Shown in pieces: positions 48,944 to 58,591 of a DNA stretch of 64,000 nucleotides. The DNA is from Bacteroides sp. (GTDB taxonomy: Bacteria > Bacteroidota > Bacteroidia > Bacteroidales > Muribaculaceae), in contig JAAVDF010000025.1 of NCBI GenBank assembly GCA_014801945.1, positions 1-64,000 on the forward strand, read 5' to 3'. Below the pieces are notes generated by a model. That model searched no databases. It saw only the letters and a list, made by a program, of their open reading frames with translations, and was not told where the DNA came from. Positions within the stretch are counted from its first letter, which is position 1. Each line of letters begins with the position of its first letter. Position numbers and translations under genes: made by a program.

Positions 48944-49552
48944 TCATAGCTTATCCATATCGGATTTTATGTCCTCAAGCTTGACAAGATTCGACACGAT
49001 TGCAAATATCGTCAGACCGGCCGGGGTATGGATGTGAAGCTTTGCAGCTATGTTGCGTCTGTGGGTCATTACAGTATTGACCGAAACATTCATTTCCAAT
49101 GCGATCTCCTTGTTGGAGAGCCCCTTAACGATACCGACAATAACCTCTTTTTCACGTGGGCTTAGATCCTTTCCCTTGTCGATGTCTTCATCAGCTTTGA
49201 CATTCCGTCGGATCACGTCGATAATTGCAGTCGCATTATCGTAAATTGAAAAACTATCATCAAACCATCTTAAAGCCGTCTTTGGCATCTGCTGCGTAAG
49301 AACCGCTATGATCTTCATGGGTGACGACGATGAGCTTTTCAGAACATCCCACTCAACGCCGTTTATGACCGGATCGACTATAAGTATGGCCGGGTGCATA
49401 CGTGCGATAGCCTCCATATAGCCATCGGGCTGCAATTCCGTGACTGTGCATGGAAGATCGGGGAGCGAACGAAGAAGTGTCCCTATCCCCGCGACCATGA
49501 GCGGAGAAGGAAGCATAAGGGCGATAGAGATATGATGACGCATGGCTGACAA
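48944..49552 (-). CDS. LuxR/NarL-type regulator with degenerate receiver domain
   Basis: HTH LSPREKEVIVGIVKGLSNKEIALEMNVSVNTVMTHRRNIAAKL; N-terminal receiver lacks the acidic pair. Confidence 0.85.
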   Translation of the reverse strand: MSAMRHHISIALMLPSPLMVAGIGTLLRSLPDLPCTVTELQPDGYMEAIARMHPAILIVDPVINGVEWDVLKSSSSSPMKIIAVLTQQMPKTALRWFDDSFSIYDNATAIIDVIRRNVKADEDIDKGKDLSPREKEVIVGIVKGLSNKEIALEMNVSVNTVMTHRRNIAAKLHIHTPAGLTIFAIVSNLVKLEDIKSDMDKL

Positions 49553-49565
49553 ACTCCTCCTTTCC

Positions 49566-50249
49566 TTACCGGCAATGTTCGATCCGCGAGATCATGGGAA
49601 CGAGAATATCGTTTTCGATCTGCGCATGTGACTTGAGATCCTGCTCGCAGTTATAGATGTCCACCAAGGCATCATACATTTTAAACGGCATAGAGGTGGA
49701 ATAATAGCGCAGGATTATATTTTTAAGTTCCGAGAGTTTTTCCTCAATCTCATCGTCATGCTGACGGCGGAACACATCGATACTGTAGTCCGTAGGAGTG
49801 CCGGACGCAAGCGCACGGACGTAAGGGAAGACCACCCCTTCCTCGTAACTGAAATGTTGTTTTACGAGCGAGGTATAGTCATCGAAAAATTTGATTATTA
49901 TCGGATTGATGTCACTGTGACCCTCATCGAGCGCGGTAAGCAGATTGGCCCTTATATGGGGAAGTTTGTAGGAGAGATAGTACTCATGGGAATTGTGAAG
50001 GAAATAGGCCACATCGGCCGGGCTCACGTAAGGTAGCGCAAGCTGATCTATCTCCCCGCTTAGGAGGAAATTGACCACCAGCAGGAAAGCCTCGGTATTT
50101 ATGCCGGAATCCTCGCAAAGTTCGGCAATGGTCTTATGGCCGAATCCCAACGGGAGAGAAAAACGGCTGAGGACAGTGAGGACGTTATAATCATATTCGA
50201 TCAAATCGACCACACTGTCCTCGGCGGTAAACAGACGGTTTATTTTCAC
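49566..50249 (-). CDS. Hemerythrin-domain protein (Ric/ScdA/YtfE-like)
   Basis: HNSHEYYLSYKLPHIRANL, KQHFSYEEGVVFPYV, RRQHDDEIEEKL, SHAQIENDILVPMI metal-ligand pattern. Confidence 0.82.
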   Translation of the reverse strand: MKINRLFTAEDSVVDLIEYDYNVLTVLSRFSLPLGFGHKTIAELCEDSGINTEAFLLVVNFLLSGEIDQLALPYVSPADVAYFLHNSHEYYLSYKLPHIRANLLTALDEGHSDINPIIIKFFDDYTSLVKQHFSYEEGVVFPYVRALASGTPTDYSIDVFRRQHDDEIEEKLSELKNIILRYYSTSMPFKMYDALVDIYNCEQDLKSHAQIENDILVPMISRIEHCR

Positions 50250-50680
50250 TTCTCTTCGCTTTCAAGTGCAGATTTCGGAGCAGCCACCTCTTTTTCAGCA
50301 AATTCAGTGATGCCACCTTCAAGAAGTTGGTTGTACCATGTGAGAAGTTTTTTGATGTCGGAGGTATAGACGCGATCGCGGTCGAAATCAGGAAGGATCT
50401 CGGCGAAATACTCGCGTACAGCCTCGTCATTACCTATGGCCTTGATATCTACAGGCTGACCGTTGCTCTTAGCTTTGACGCTTTCAAGAACTGTCGGTAA
50501 GGGTATATCATCCTCGACTGTGTAGATGGAAATATCGCCGAGAGAGATCACCTTGTCATGAGCGTAGGCGGGAGTACGCTTCTTTGTCGTGATGGATTCA
50601 ACTATGAGCATATTTTTGCCACGGTTGACAAGACGGTATAGACCGGGACGGCCTGCTATTGCAAGTATGGTTTTAAGCAT
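50246..50680 (-). CDS. DUF5606-like protein
   Basis: MLKTILAIAGRPGLYRLVNRGKNMLIVESI; overlaps the hemerythrin gene by 4 bp. Confidence 0.78.
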   Translation of the reverse strand: MLKTILAIAGRPGLYRLVNRGKNMLIVESITTKKRTPAYAHDKVISLGDISIYTVEDDIPLPTVLESVKAKSNGQPVDIKAIGNDEAVREYFAEILPDFDRDRVYTSDIKKLLTWYNQLLEGGITEFAEKEVAAPKSALESEEK

Positions 50681-50793
50681 GGTTTTCGATAAATAAATTT
50701 AATTTTATTATTTAAGCGGGGGCAAAGATACAAATTTTATAACTGGCTTCCAAAAATTTTCATACCGACTGTTATGTCTGGCAGTAATCGGAA

Positions 50794-52176
50794 TTATGCC
50801 AAGGCATACTGCTCGGATTTCTTGAAACGGGCGAGCTGCCATCCTACCATGACAGCTGTAACGACGGTCGCAATTATGTCAGACATAGGGAATGCCGCCC
50901 ATACTCCATCGAGTCCGTACTCCGAAGGCAAAATCAGAAGAAGGGGAATAAGGAAAAGCACCTGACGGGTAAGCGAAAGGAAAATCGAAGCTGAAGCCTT
51001 GCCGATGGACTGGAAAAGCGTTGTCGCCACAATCTGGAAACCAACCACCGTAAAAGCAAGCAACGAAATGTGGAGACAGCGTGATGTCTCTGCAATAAGC
51101 CCTGCATCGGTCGTGAATGCACGGCCGATATAAGCCGGCATCGTAAGTCCGATTATCTGACCCGTCGTCACAATAAGCGTTGACACCCCTACAGCCAACC
51201 AGAACGTCCGGCGGAGACGATGGATGAGTCCTGCTCCGTAATTATATCCTATGATCGGCTGCATTCCCTGACAGATACCAACCACAACCATGGTCATAAG
51301 CGAGGTATAGGTCGTGAAAATGCCGGCAGCAGCCACCGCCGTATCACCACCGTGGGCGTAAAGCGTCTTGTTAATGATAACGTTTATGAAGCAGGCAGCT
51401 GCATTGACAAGCGATGGAGCTGCACCGATCGACAGCATCGGCACAAACACACGCATTCGTAAACTATACATAGTCTTATCCGGGAGGAAATGCAGTGTGC
51501 TCGACTTTTTGAAAAAGTGAGACAGCACGAAGAATGCCGAAATCCCCATGGATATATCTGTTGCAATAGCTGCCCCCTTGATCCCCATCTCCAGATAATA
51601 TATGAAAATTGGAGCGAGCAGTAAATTCGAGAGCGCACCTATGAACATCGTGACCATGGCCCGCACAGGGTAGCCTGACGCTCTCATGAAATTATTGAAC
51701 GTGAAAGCGAAATTGGTCATGAACATACCCGGCAGTATATAGAGCATGAAATCCCTCGCATACGGGAGTGTCACCTGACTGGCACCGAAAGCAAGAAGAA
51801 TGTCATCAATGAACACAGCAAAAACCGTGAGATAGCAGCATATTATCAACGAAAGGAGAACAAGCGCATTGCCGAGGACAGCCTGTGCCCCCTTATGGTC
51901 TTTAGCACCGAGAAGTATGGATATTCTTGCCGCGCCACCTGCACCGATGAGCACACCGAGAGCGGCCGACAGATTCATCACCGGAAATGTGATCGCAAGT
52001 CCGGCTATCGCTTCCGGCCCTACCCACTGCCCGATAAAAATACGGTCAATAATATTGTACAATGACATCACGAGCATACCCACGACTGCAGGCAGACTGT
52101 ATTTCCACAGAAGCCTTCCGACAGGGGCTTCACTCAGCTCTTTGAGGTTTTTGGATTGTTTTGTAGCAGATTCCAT
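50794..52176 (-). CDS. MATE-family efflux transporter
   Basis: LLWKYSLPAVVGMLVMSLYNIIDRIFIGQWVG...GMQPIIGYNYGA; ATG at 52176. Confidence 0.92.
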   Translation of the reverse strand: MESATKQSKNLKELSEAPVGRLLWKYSLPAVVGMLVMSLYNIIDRIFIGQWVGPEAIAGLAITFPVMNLSAALGVLIGAGGAARISILLGAKDHKGAQAVLGNALVLLSLIICCYLTVFAVFIDDILLAFGASQVTLPYARDFMLYILPGMFMTNFAFTFNNFMRASGYPVRAMVTMFIGALSNLLLAPIFIYYLEMGIKGAAIATDISMGISAFFVLSHFFKKSSTLHFLPDKTMYSLRMRVFVPMLSIGAAPSLVNAAACFINVIINKTLYAHGGDTAVAAAGIFTTYTSLMTMVVVGICQGMQPIIGYNYGAGLIHRLRRTFWLAVGVSTLIVTTGQIIGLTMPAYIGRAFTTDAGLIAETSRCLHISLLAFTVVGFQIVATTLFQSIGKASASIFLSLTRQVLFLIPLLLILPSEYGLDGVWAAFPMSDIIATVVTAVMVGWQLARFKKSEQYALA

Positions 52177-52285
52177 CAATACAAAATTACTAAAATTAGA
52201 GATGCAGGGGCTTTTTTTAGCAAACTTTAGCGTTTGTTTAAGATATAAATAGTAATTTTGTGAAATAGACATCAGTTGGACAGTT

Positions 52286-52834
52286 ATGAAAGCAATTATA
52301 CTTCTGTTTGCCTCTCTTTTCGCCCTTTCAGCCCACGGCGCGGTCAACGATCTTGACATGTTCGGGCTCAAAGGGGCAGTGGATTCCATCTGTATAATCA
52401 TGGATGACGCAGGTCTCGAATGGCAAACCGAATTTACATTCGATGAGGATGGAATGCTCATTGAGATCGACGGTTCGGAGGTGGAGTGTACCCGTGATAA
52501 ACAAGGCCGCATATCAAGCATCACCGTTGAAGATGCCGTGGAGGATAATGAGGATGAGTTTACGACTATCGAAATGAAACTCACGTATGACAGTGCCGGA
52601 CGCGTCATAAAGGTAACCGCTACATCCCAAGGCGAAAGCTGGGTGCAGAATTACCGTTATGACTCCAGAGGGCTCCTCAAGGAGCATGACTATGACGGTG
52701 CGGATCAGGATGAGGCGCAGAAATATGAATATCTCGAATTTGATGCTCATGGAAACTGGACTCTCCGTCATGAGAAACTCGAATCAATGGATCAGACCAT
52801 AGTACAAAAACGTAATATCACTTATCGTAATTAA
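52286..52834 (+). CDS. Exported small protein with YD-repeat-like strands
   Basis: Signal peptide; LTYDSAGRVIKV, YRYDSRGLLKEHDYD, EFDAHGNWTLRHEK. Confidence 0.7.
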   Translation: MKAIILLFASLFALSAHGAVNDLDMFGLKGAVDSICIIMDDAGLEWQTEFTFDEDGMLIEIDGSEVECTRDKQGRISSITVEDAVEDNEDEFTTIEMKLTYDSAGRVIKVTATSQGESWVQNYRYDSRGLLKEHDYDGADQDEAQKYEYLEFDAHGNWTLRHEKLESMDQTIVQKRNITYRN

Positions 52835-52856
52835 AATCAATCGCAGACACTAAGTT

Positions 52857-53645
52857 ATGTCAATGTTTAAAATCGTAGAGAAAGAACATTTCTCGGAAAA
52901 TGTGGTAAAGCTTGTAGTGGAAGCCCCGATGATAGCGCAGTCGCGCAGGCCGGGCCATTTTGTCATTGTCCGCACAGGCGAAGGTGGCGAGCGTATCCCC
53001 CTCACTATCGCTGATGCAGATCTGCAACGCGGGACTATCACACTTGTCATTCAGGCTATAGGTGACAGCACACGTAAGATATGCGCGCTCGAACCGGGTG
53101 ATTGTTTCACAGATGTCGTCGGACCACTCGGACAGGCTACGCATATCGAGAAAGTAGGCACAGTGGTGTGTTGCGGAGGCGGCGTAGGTGTAGCCCCCCT
53201 ACTCCCGATCATCAAGGCAATGAAACAGGCTGGAAATCGCGTGATCTCCATCCTTGCCGCCCGTACATCCGAGCTTATCATACTTGAAAACGAGGTGGCG
53301 GAATTCAGCGACGAAGTGATTTTCATGACCGATGACGGCTCAAGGGGACAGAAAGGTCTTGTCACTGCAGGTGTGGAAGCCGTTATCGAACGTGAAAAAG
53401 TTGATCTCGTAGTGGCTATCGGCCCTGCGGTGATGATGAAGTTTGTCGCGCTTACCACAAAGAAACATGACGTCCCGACAATGGTATCGCTCAACACTAT
53501 CATGGTCGATGGAACAGGTATGTGTGGAGCTTGCCGCGTGACTGTCGATGGCAAGACTAAATTCGTATGTATCGACGGCCCGGAATTCGACGCACACAAA
53601 GTGGATTTCGACGAAATGATCATGCGCCTTAAAGCTTATAATTAA
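52857..53645 (+). CDS. nfnA: Sulfide/dihydroorotate dehydrogenase-like FAD/NAD-binding protein, NfnA
   Basis: PGHFVIVRTGEGGERIPLTIAD, CCGGGVGVAPLLPI, GTGMCGACRVTVDGKTKFVCIDGPEFD. Confidence 0.88.
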   Translation: MSMFKIVEKEHFSENVVKLVVEAPMIAQSRRPGHFVIVRTGEGGERIPLTIADADLQRGTITLVIQAIGDSTRKICALEPGDCFTDVVGPLGQATHIEKVGTVVCCGGGVGVAPLLPIIKAMKQAGNRVISILAARTSELIILENEVAEFSDEVIFMTDDGSRGQKGLVTAGVEAVIEREKVDLVVAIGPAVMMKFVALTTKKHDVPTMVSLNTIMVDGTGMCGACRVTVDGKTKFVCIDGPEFDAHKVDFDEMIMRLKAYN

Positions 53646-53713
53646 AACATCACCTTTCTTTTGGAGAAAGCTTTTTTCATACCTCAGTTTTTTCACAGCA
53701 TACAATTTCAGAA

Positions 53714-55189
53714 ATGAATATAGATACAAACCGCAACGCCAAATGGCGTGAGGAACTCCGCTCCGCTCTTGGCGCAAAAGAGCGCACATCGATTCCAAGA
53801 GCCGTAATCCCTCAACTTGATCCTAAATATCGCGTTCACTCCAACCATGAAGTGAATCAGGGTCTGTCACAGGCGCAGGCCGTGCTCGAAGCTACCCGCT
53901 GTCTCGATTGTCCCGATCCCCAGTGTATCAACGGTTGCCCTGTGTCAATCGAGATTCCTGCATTTATCAAAAATATCGAGCGGGGTGAAATCCTTACGGC
54001 TGCAAAGGTGCTTAAACGCACAAGTGCGCTTCCGGCTGTCTGTGGCCGCGTCTGTCCGCAGGAAAAGCAGTGCGAGTCACGCTGCATCTACAATAAAATG
54101 AAGAAAGCACCTGTGGCCATCGGCTATCTCGAACGCTTTGCTGCTGACTTCGAACGAGAGAACAACCGTGCAAACAACATCCGTCCGCAAGCTCCTGATG
54201 TGGAGAAAAACGGCATGAGTATCGCAGTCGTAGGCTCAGGGCCTGCCGGTCTGTCATTTGCCGGCGATATGATCAAGAAAGGATATAACGTGACCGTTTA
54301 TGAAGCACTTCATGAGATAGGTGGCGTGTTGAAATACGGTATCCCCGAATTCCGCCTCCCGAATGTCGTTGTCGAAGCAGAAATCGATGGTCTGCGTGCA
54401 GAAGGCGTAAACTTTGTCAAGGACTGCGTGATCGGCAAGACTATTTCATACGATGAACTTCACAGACTGGGCTATGACGGCATATTCGTAGCTTCCGGTG
54501 CGGGCCTGCCAAGATTCATGGGTATCCCCGGTGAGAACTTCATCGGCATAATGTCGGCCAACGAATATCTTACACGAATAAATCTTATGGGAGCAGGTCG
54601 CCCCGGTGAGGATACACCTGTACTCAAAGGTAACCGCGTAGCTGTGATCGGCGGCGGCAACACTGCGATGGATTCAGTGCGCACGGCTCTGCGTCAGGGC
54701 GCAAAGACTGCCATGATCGTGTATCGCCGTAGTCTTGAAGAGATGCCTGCCCGCGTAGAGGAGGTGCATCACGCGCAGGAGGAAGGCGTAGAGTTCATGA
54801 CCCTCTGTAATCCCGTGGAGTATCTTGCCGATGAGAAAGGCCGCGTGAGGGCAATGCGGGTTCAGCGTATGGAGCTTGGCGAGCCTGATGCTTCCGGCCG
54901 ACGCACCCCCGTGGCCATCGAAGGTGCGATCGACGAGATTGAAGTGGATCTGGTGATCGTCAGTGTAGGTGTCTCCCCCAACCCCCTTATCCCCAATGCC
55001 ATTCCTGAACTTGAAGTCTCACGCCGCGGCACAATCGTTGTCAATGAAGAGAGTATGCAATCGTCGATCTACGACATATATGCCGGAGGCGACATTGTCC
55101 GCGGTGGCGCAACCGTAATCCTTGCTATGGGCGACGGCCGCAGAGCCGCAGACGCTATGCACAAGGAGCTTATGAAACAGGAAAAGTAA
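53714..55189 (+). CDS. nfnB: NADPH-dependent glutamate synthase-like subunit, NfnB
   Basis: CLDCPDPQCINGCPVSIEIP, CGRVCPQEKQCESRC, VVGSGPAGLSFA; directly downstream of nfnA. Confidence 0.9.
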   Translation: MNIDTNRNAKWREELRSALGAKERTSIPRAVIPQLDPKYRVHSNHEVNQGLSQAQAVLEATRCLDCPDPQCINGCPVSIEIPAFIKNIERGEILTAAKVLKRTSALPAVCGRVCPQEKQCESRCIYNKMKKAPVAIGYLERFAADFERENNRANNIRPQAPDVEKNGMSIAVVGSGPAGLSFAGDMIKKGYNVTVYEALHEIGGVLKYGIPEFRLPNVVVEAEIDGLRAEGVNFVKDCVIGKTISYDELHRLGYDGIFVASGAGLPRFMGIPGENFIGIMSANEYLTRINLMGAGRPGEDTPVLKGNRVAVIGGGNTAMDSVRTALRQGAKTAMIVYRRSLEEMPARVEEVHHAQEEGVEFMTLCNPVEYLADEKGRVRAMRVQRMELGEPDASGRRTPVAIEGAIDEIEVDLVIVSVGVSPNPLIPNAIPELEVSRRGTIVVNEESMQSSIYDIYAGGDIVRGGATVILAMGDGRRAADAMHKELMKQEK

Positions 55190-55207
55190 TTTTTTCAACG
55201 TCTGAAT

Positions 55208-56641
55208 ATGAACATACCATTCCGACACATACTGTTGGCCTCAATGATTTCCTCCGTGATGGTTGCATCGGCAATCACCCCGGAAGAGGTCACAAAGGCC
55301 GTGAACCTCGCTCGTGAGGCACCCAAGAACAAAGTGCTGAACCGCAAGGCCGGTGAAGCTCTGCAGGAAGCAGGTCGCTATAAAGAAGCGGTGAGCTTTT
55401 ATCTTAAAGGTGACAACGCGGCAAATCTTGGCGCGGCAGAGTGTTACTTCTACCTTTATGATTTTGACAAAGCTGAGGAGCATCTTGACAAATATCTTGC
55501 GAAAAGGACAAAGGCAGAGGAAGCCAAGGACCGTAATTTCTCTTACGGTGACGGAAGTGAAATGATCGACTGGACTGAAAATCTGAGCAACCGTATCGAA
55601 CTCGGCCGCTCAATGCTTGACCGTGTCGAACAGATCGAGATCGTAGATAGCATCAATGTCCCGGCCGAACAGTTTTTCAAATTTATCAAGCTCGCAAAAA
55701 GTGCGGGCACACTCGCGGATGATAGCGCGCTCGACAAAGCGGTCAACGCTACCGCTATGGAGCAGCTTGGCGTCAACGGTCTGTGCTCACCGGTGTATGT
55801 CAGCGAATCAGGTGACGATATTATATGGTATGGTTCTACAGGGACAGGAAACTCAAAAGTATTCGAGTCAATACGTCTTGCCGATGGAAGTTGGGACAAT
55901 CCGACGGAACTCTTCGACTATACATCCATCTTCGGTGATTCTAACGGCTCGTGGGTATCCTACCCGTTTCTCATGTCGGATGGTATCACACTTTATTTCG
56001 CTGCAGACGGTGAAAACTCACTTGGTGAACTCGACATCTTCATCTCGCGCAGGGAGTCGGACGGTTTCCTCCAACCTTCCAATATAGGTATGCCATACAA
56101 TTCTCCTTACAATGACTACTTATATGCAATTGATGAGGAGAATGGTATCGGATGGTGGGTTTCAGACAGAAATCAACTGCAGGATTCTGTGACAATCTAT
56201 ACTTTTCTCCCTAAGGATCTGCGCGTCAATTATCCGGTAGAAACTCCGGATCTCGCCGACTATGCACGTGTAAGTTCCATAGCCATGACACAGAAAGGCG
56301 AAACTGATTATGCACAGATCCGAAAGCAGATAGCTGCTATCTCAAGCAGTACCGGGAAGAAAAATGAGGATGAAATCCGCTTTGCTTTACCGGGAGGACG
56401 CATAATTACCTCTACTTCACAGTTGAGAAGTCCGCGGGCCGCTACGGCTTTGCGCGAATACTTTGCAGCAGAAGCAAAGGTCGAAAAGATGCGTCAGGAC
56501 TTGGCCGCTATGCGTACAACCTACGCCAAACGTGATAAGTCAATCGGTCCCCGGATTCTGGCTGCGGAAAAAGAGCTTGAACAGAAGGAAGCTGAACTTA
56601 AACAGCTGAAGAACCGTGTGATCTCTCTTGAAAAGAACTAA
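55208..56641 (+). CDS. Exported TPR/PD40-like protein with C-terminal coiled coil
   Basis: Signal peptide; TPR-like repeats; ITLYFAADGENSLGELDIFISRRESDGFLQPSNIGMPYNSPYNDYLYAID. Confidence 0.78.
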   Translation: MNIPFRHILLASMISSVMVASAITPEEVTKAVNLAREAPKNKVLNRKAGEALQEAGRYKEAVSFYLKGDNAANLGAAECYFYLYDFDKAEEHLDKYLAKRTKAEEAKDRNFSYGDGSEMIDWTENLSNRIELGRSMLDRVEQIEIVDSINVPAEQFFKFIKLAKSAGTLADDSALDKAVNATAMEQLGVNGLCSPVYVSESGDDIIWYGSTGTGNSKVFESIRLADGSWDNPTELFDYTSIFGDSNGSWVSYPFLMSDGITLYFAADGENSLGELDIFISRRESDGFLQPSNIGMPYNSPYNDYLYAIDEENGIGWWVSDRNQLQDSVTIYTFLPKDLRVNYPVETPDLADYARVSSIAMTQKGETDYAQIRKQIAAISSSTGKKNEDEIRFALPGGRIITSTSQLRSPRAATALREYFAAEAKVEKMRQDLAAMRTTYAKRDKSIGPRILAAEKELEQKEAELKQLKNRVISLEKN

Positions 56642-56678
56642 CCCTATAGTCTAATCCATTAATCCCCTAATTTTGCCT

Positions 56679-57647
56679 ATGGAGATAACATTAATCCTGA
56701 TTCTGATTGCAGTAGTAATCATTATCTGTATCTTCTTCTACTACGTCCCCTTCTTCCTGTGGATCTCGGCACGAGTAAGCGGAGTGAAGATCTCGCTCAT
56801 GCAGTTATTCCTCATGCGCATACGAAATGTACCCGCCTCACTGATCGTGCGTGCCCTCATCGAGGCTCATAAAGCAGGTCTCAACGATGTCACACGCGAT
56901 GATCTTGAAGCACACTACCTTGCCGGTGGTAATGTCGAGAAAGTGGTTCATGCACTCGTGTCGGCTTCAAAAGCCAACATTGACCTTGGTTTCAAGATGG
57001 CTACCGCTATCGATCTCGCAGGTCGTGACGTGTTTCAGGCCGTACAGATGTCAGTGAATCCCAAAGTGATTGAAACGCCTCATGTCACAGCCGTTGCTAA
57101 GGATGGTATTCAGCTTATCGCAATAGCCCGTGTGACAGTCCGTGCGAATATCCGTCAACTCGTCGGCGGCGCCGGTGAGGATACTGTGCTCGCCCGTGTC
57201 GGAGAAGGCATTGTATCATCTATCGGATCGTCTGAAAGCCACAAGCAGGTTCTTGAAAACCCCGACAACATCTCGAAACTCGTACTCCGCAAAGGTCTTG
57301 ATTCGGGAACTGCGTTTGAGATCCTTTCGATCGACATCGCCGACATTGACATAGGTAAGAATATCGGTGCGGCCCTTCAGATCGATCAGGCTCAGGCAGA
57401 CAAGAGTATCGCACAGGCCAAGGCGGAGGAACGCCGCGCTATGGCGATAGCTCTCGAACAGGAAATGCGTGCAAAGGCTCAGGAAGCACGTGCAAAAGTG
57501 ATCGAGGCCGAAGCAGAGCTACCGCGTGCTATGGCTCAAGCCTTCCTTTCAGGAAATCTCGGTATCATGGACTATTACCGCATGAAGAATATCGAATCCG
57601 ATACCACCATGCGTCAGAACATAGCCAATCCTCCAACAACTAAATAA
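56679..57647 (+). CDS. floA: Flotillin-like protein FloA
   Basis: [59 protein letters not shown] at 56679 (GAG ATA ACA) is more likely than the upstream start at 56673. Confidence 0.92.
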   Translation: MEITLILILIAVVIIICIFFYYVPFFLWISARVSGVKISLMQLFLMRIRNVPASLIVRALIEAHKAGLNDVTRDDLEAHYLAGGNVEKVVHALVSASKANIDLGFKMATAIDLAGRDVFQAVQMSVNPKVIETPHVTAVAKDGIQLIAIARVTVRANIRQLVGGAGEDTVLARVGEGIVSSIGSSESHKQVLENPDNISKLVLRKGLDSGTAFEILSIDIADIDIGKNIGAALQIDQAQADKSIAQAKAEERRAMAIALEQEMRAKAQEARAKVIEAEAELPRAMAQAFLSGNLGIMDYYRMKNIESDTTMRQNIANPPTTK

Positions 57648-57653
57648 AGAACA

Positions 57654-58499
57654 GTGAACATAAGAGAAATTATAAGCTCGACAAGAGCGTATAACCTTCA
57701 TTCTCATACTCAATTCTGTGACGGGCGCGCCGATATGGCGCGCTTTGTTGAAGCAGCCATCGAAGCCGGGATACAACATCTCGGCTTCACTCCTCATTCC
57801 CCGATTCCTATTGCATCGCCCTGCAATATGAGTGCTGATGCGGTTGATGAATATATCCGGACATTCAATAATCTCAAGGATGAACATGCAGGAGAAATCA
57901 ATCTCTATCTGTCAATGGAAATTGATTATCTTGGCAAGAACTGGGGTGCATCACACGAGTATTTCAGAAACCTTCCGCTTGACTACCGACTCAGCTCGAT
58001 TCATTTCATTCCGACTCAGGAAGGCGAACTGATCGACATCGACGGTAGTCCTAAGAGATTTATCGAAAAGATGCATACCAATTTCCATGATGACATCCGT
58101 TATGTGGTCGATACTTTTTACCGTCATACTCTTGACATGATCGAGGCAGGAGATTTCGACATAATCGGGCACTTTGATAAAGTGGGGTTCAATGCCTCAC
58201 ATTTCCGTCCCGGAATCGAGGATGAGGATTGGTACAGAAAACACCTCGACAATGTGATCGATGCCCTCATTGCAAAAGATATCATTATTGAGGTCAATAC
58301 CAAAGCATGGGAAGCTCCGGTCGGAAGCACGGAAGAAGAAGTGAAGAAATATGTCCCGCGAATGTTCCCGTCGCCCCACACTGTAAGACGTCTAAGGGAT
58401 GCCGGTGCTGTTCTCGCAGTCAACAGCGACGTCCATTACCCTGAACGCATAACTTTCGGCCGTCAGGCCGCTTTCGATATAATTGACGGGAAGGTGTGA
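57654..58499 (+). CDS. PHP-domain histidinol-phosphatase-like protein
   Basis: YNLHSHTQFCDGRADMARFVEAAIEAG...GFTPHSP...EIDYL. Confidence 0.88.
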   Translation: MNIREIISSTRAYNLHSHTQFCDGRADMARFVEAAIEAGIQHLGFTPHSPIPIASPCNMSADAVDEYIRTFNNLKDEHAGEINLYLSMEIDYLGKNWGASHEYFRNLPLDYRLSSIHFIPTQEGELIDIDGSPKRFIEKMHTNFHDDIRYVVDTFYRHTLDMIEAGDFDIIGHFDKVGFNASHFRPGIEDEDWYRKHLDNVIDALIAKDIIIEVNTKAWEAPVGSTEEEVKKYVPRMFPSPHTVRRLRDAGAVLAVNSDVHYPERITFGRQAAFDIIDGKV

Positions 58500-58521
58500 C
58501 GAAAACGTACTGCATTAAACC

Positions 58522-58579
58522 TTATAAGACCATCCGCGGACTGAATTTCTGATAATTCAGTCCGCGGATGGTCTTATAA
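58522..58579. terminator. Bidirectional hairpin between convergent genes
   Basis: 26-bp perfect inverted repeat ttataagaccatccgcggactgaatt / aattcagtccgcggatggtcttataa, 6-nt loop. Confidence 0.85.
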
Positions 58580-58591
58580 TAAATCACGCTA

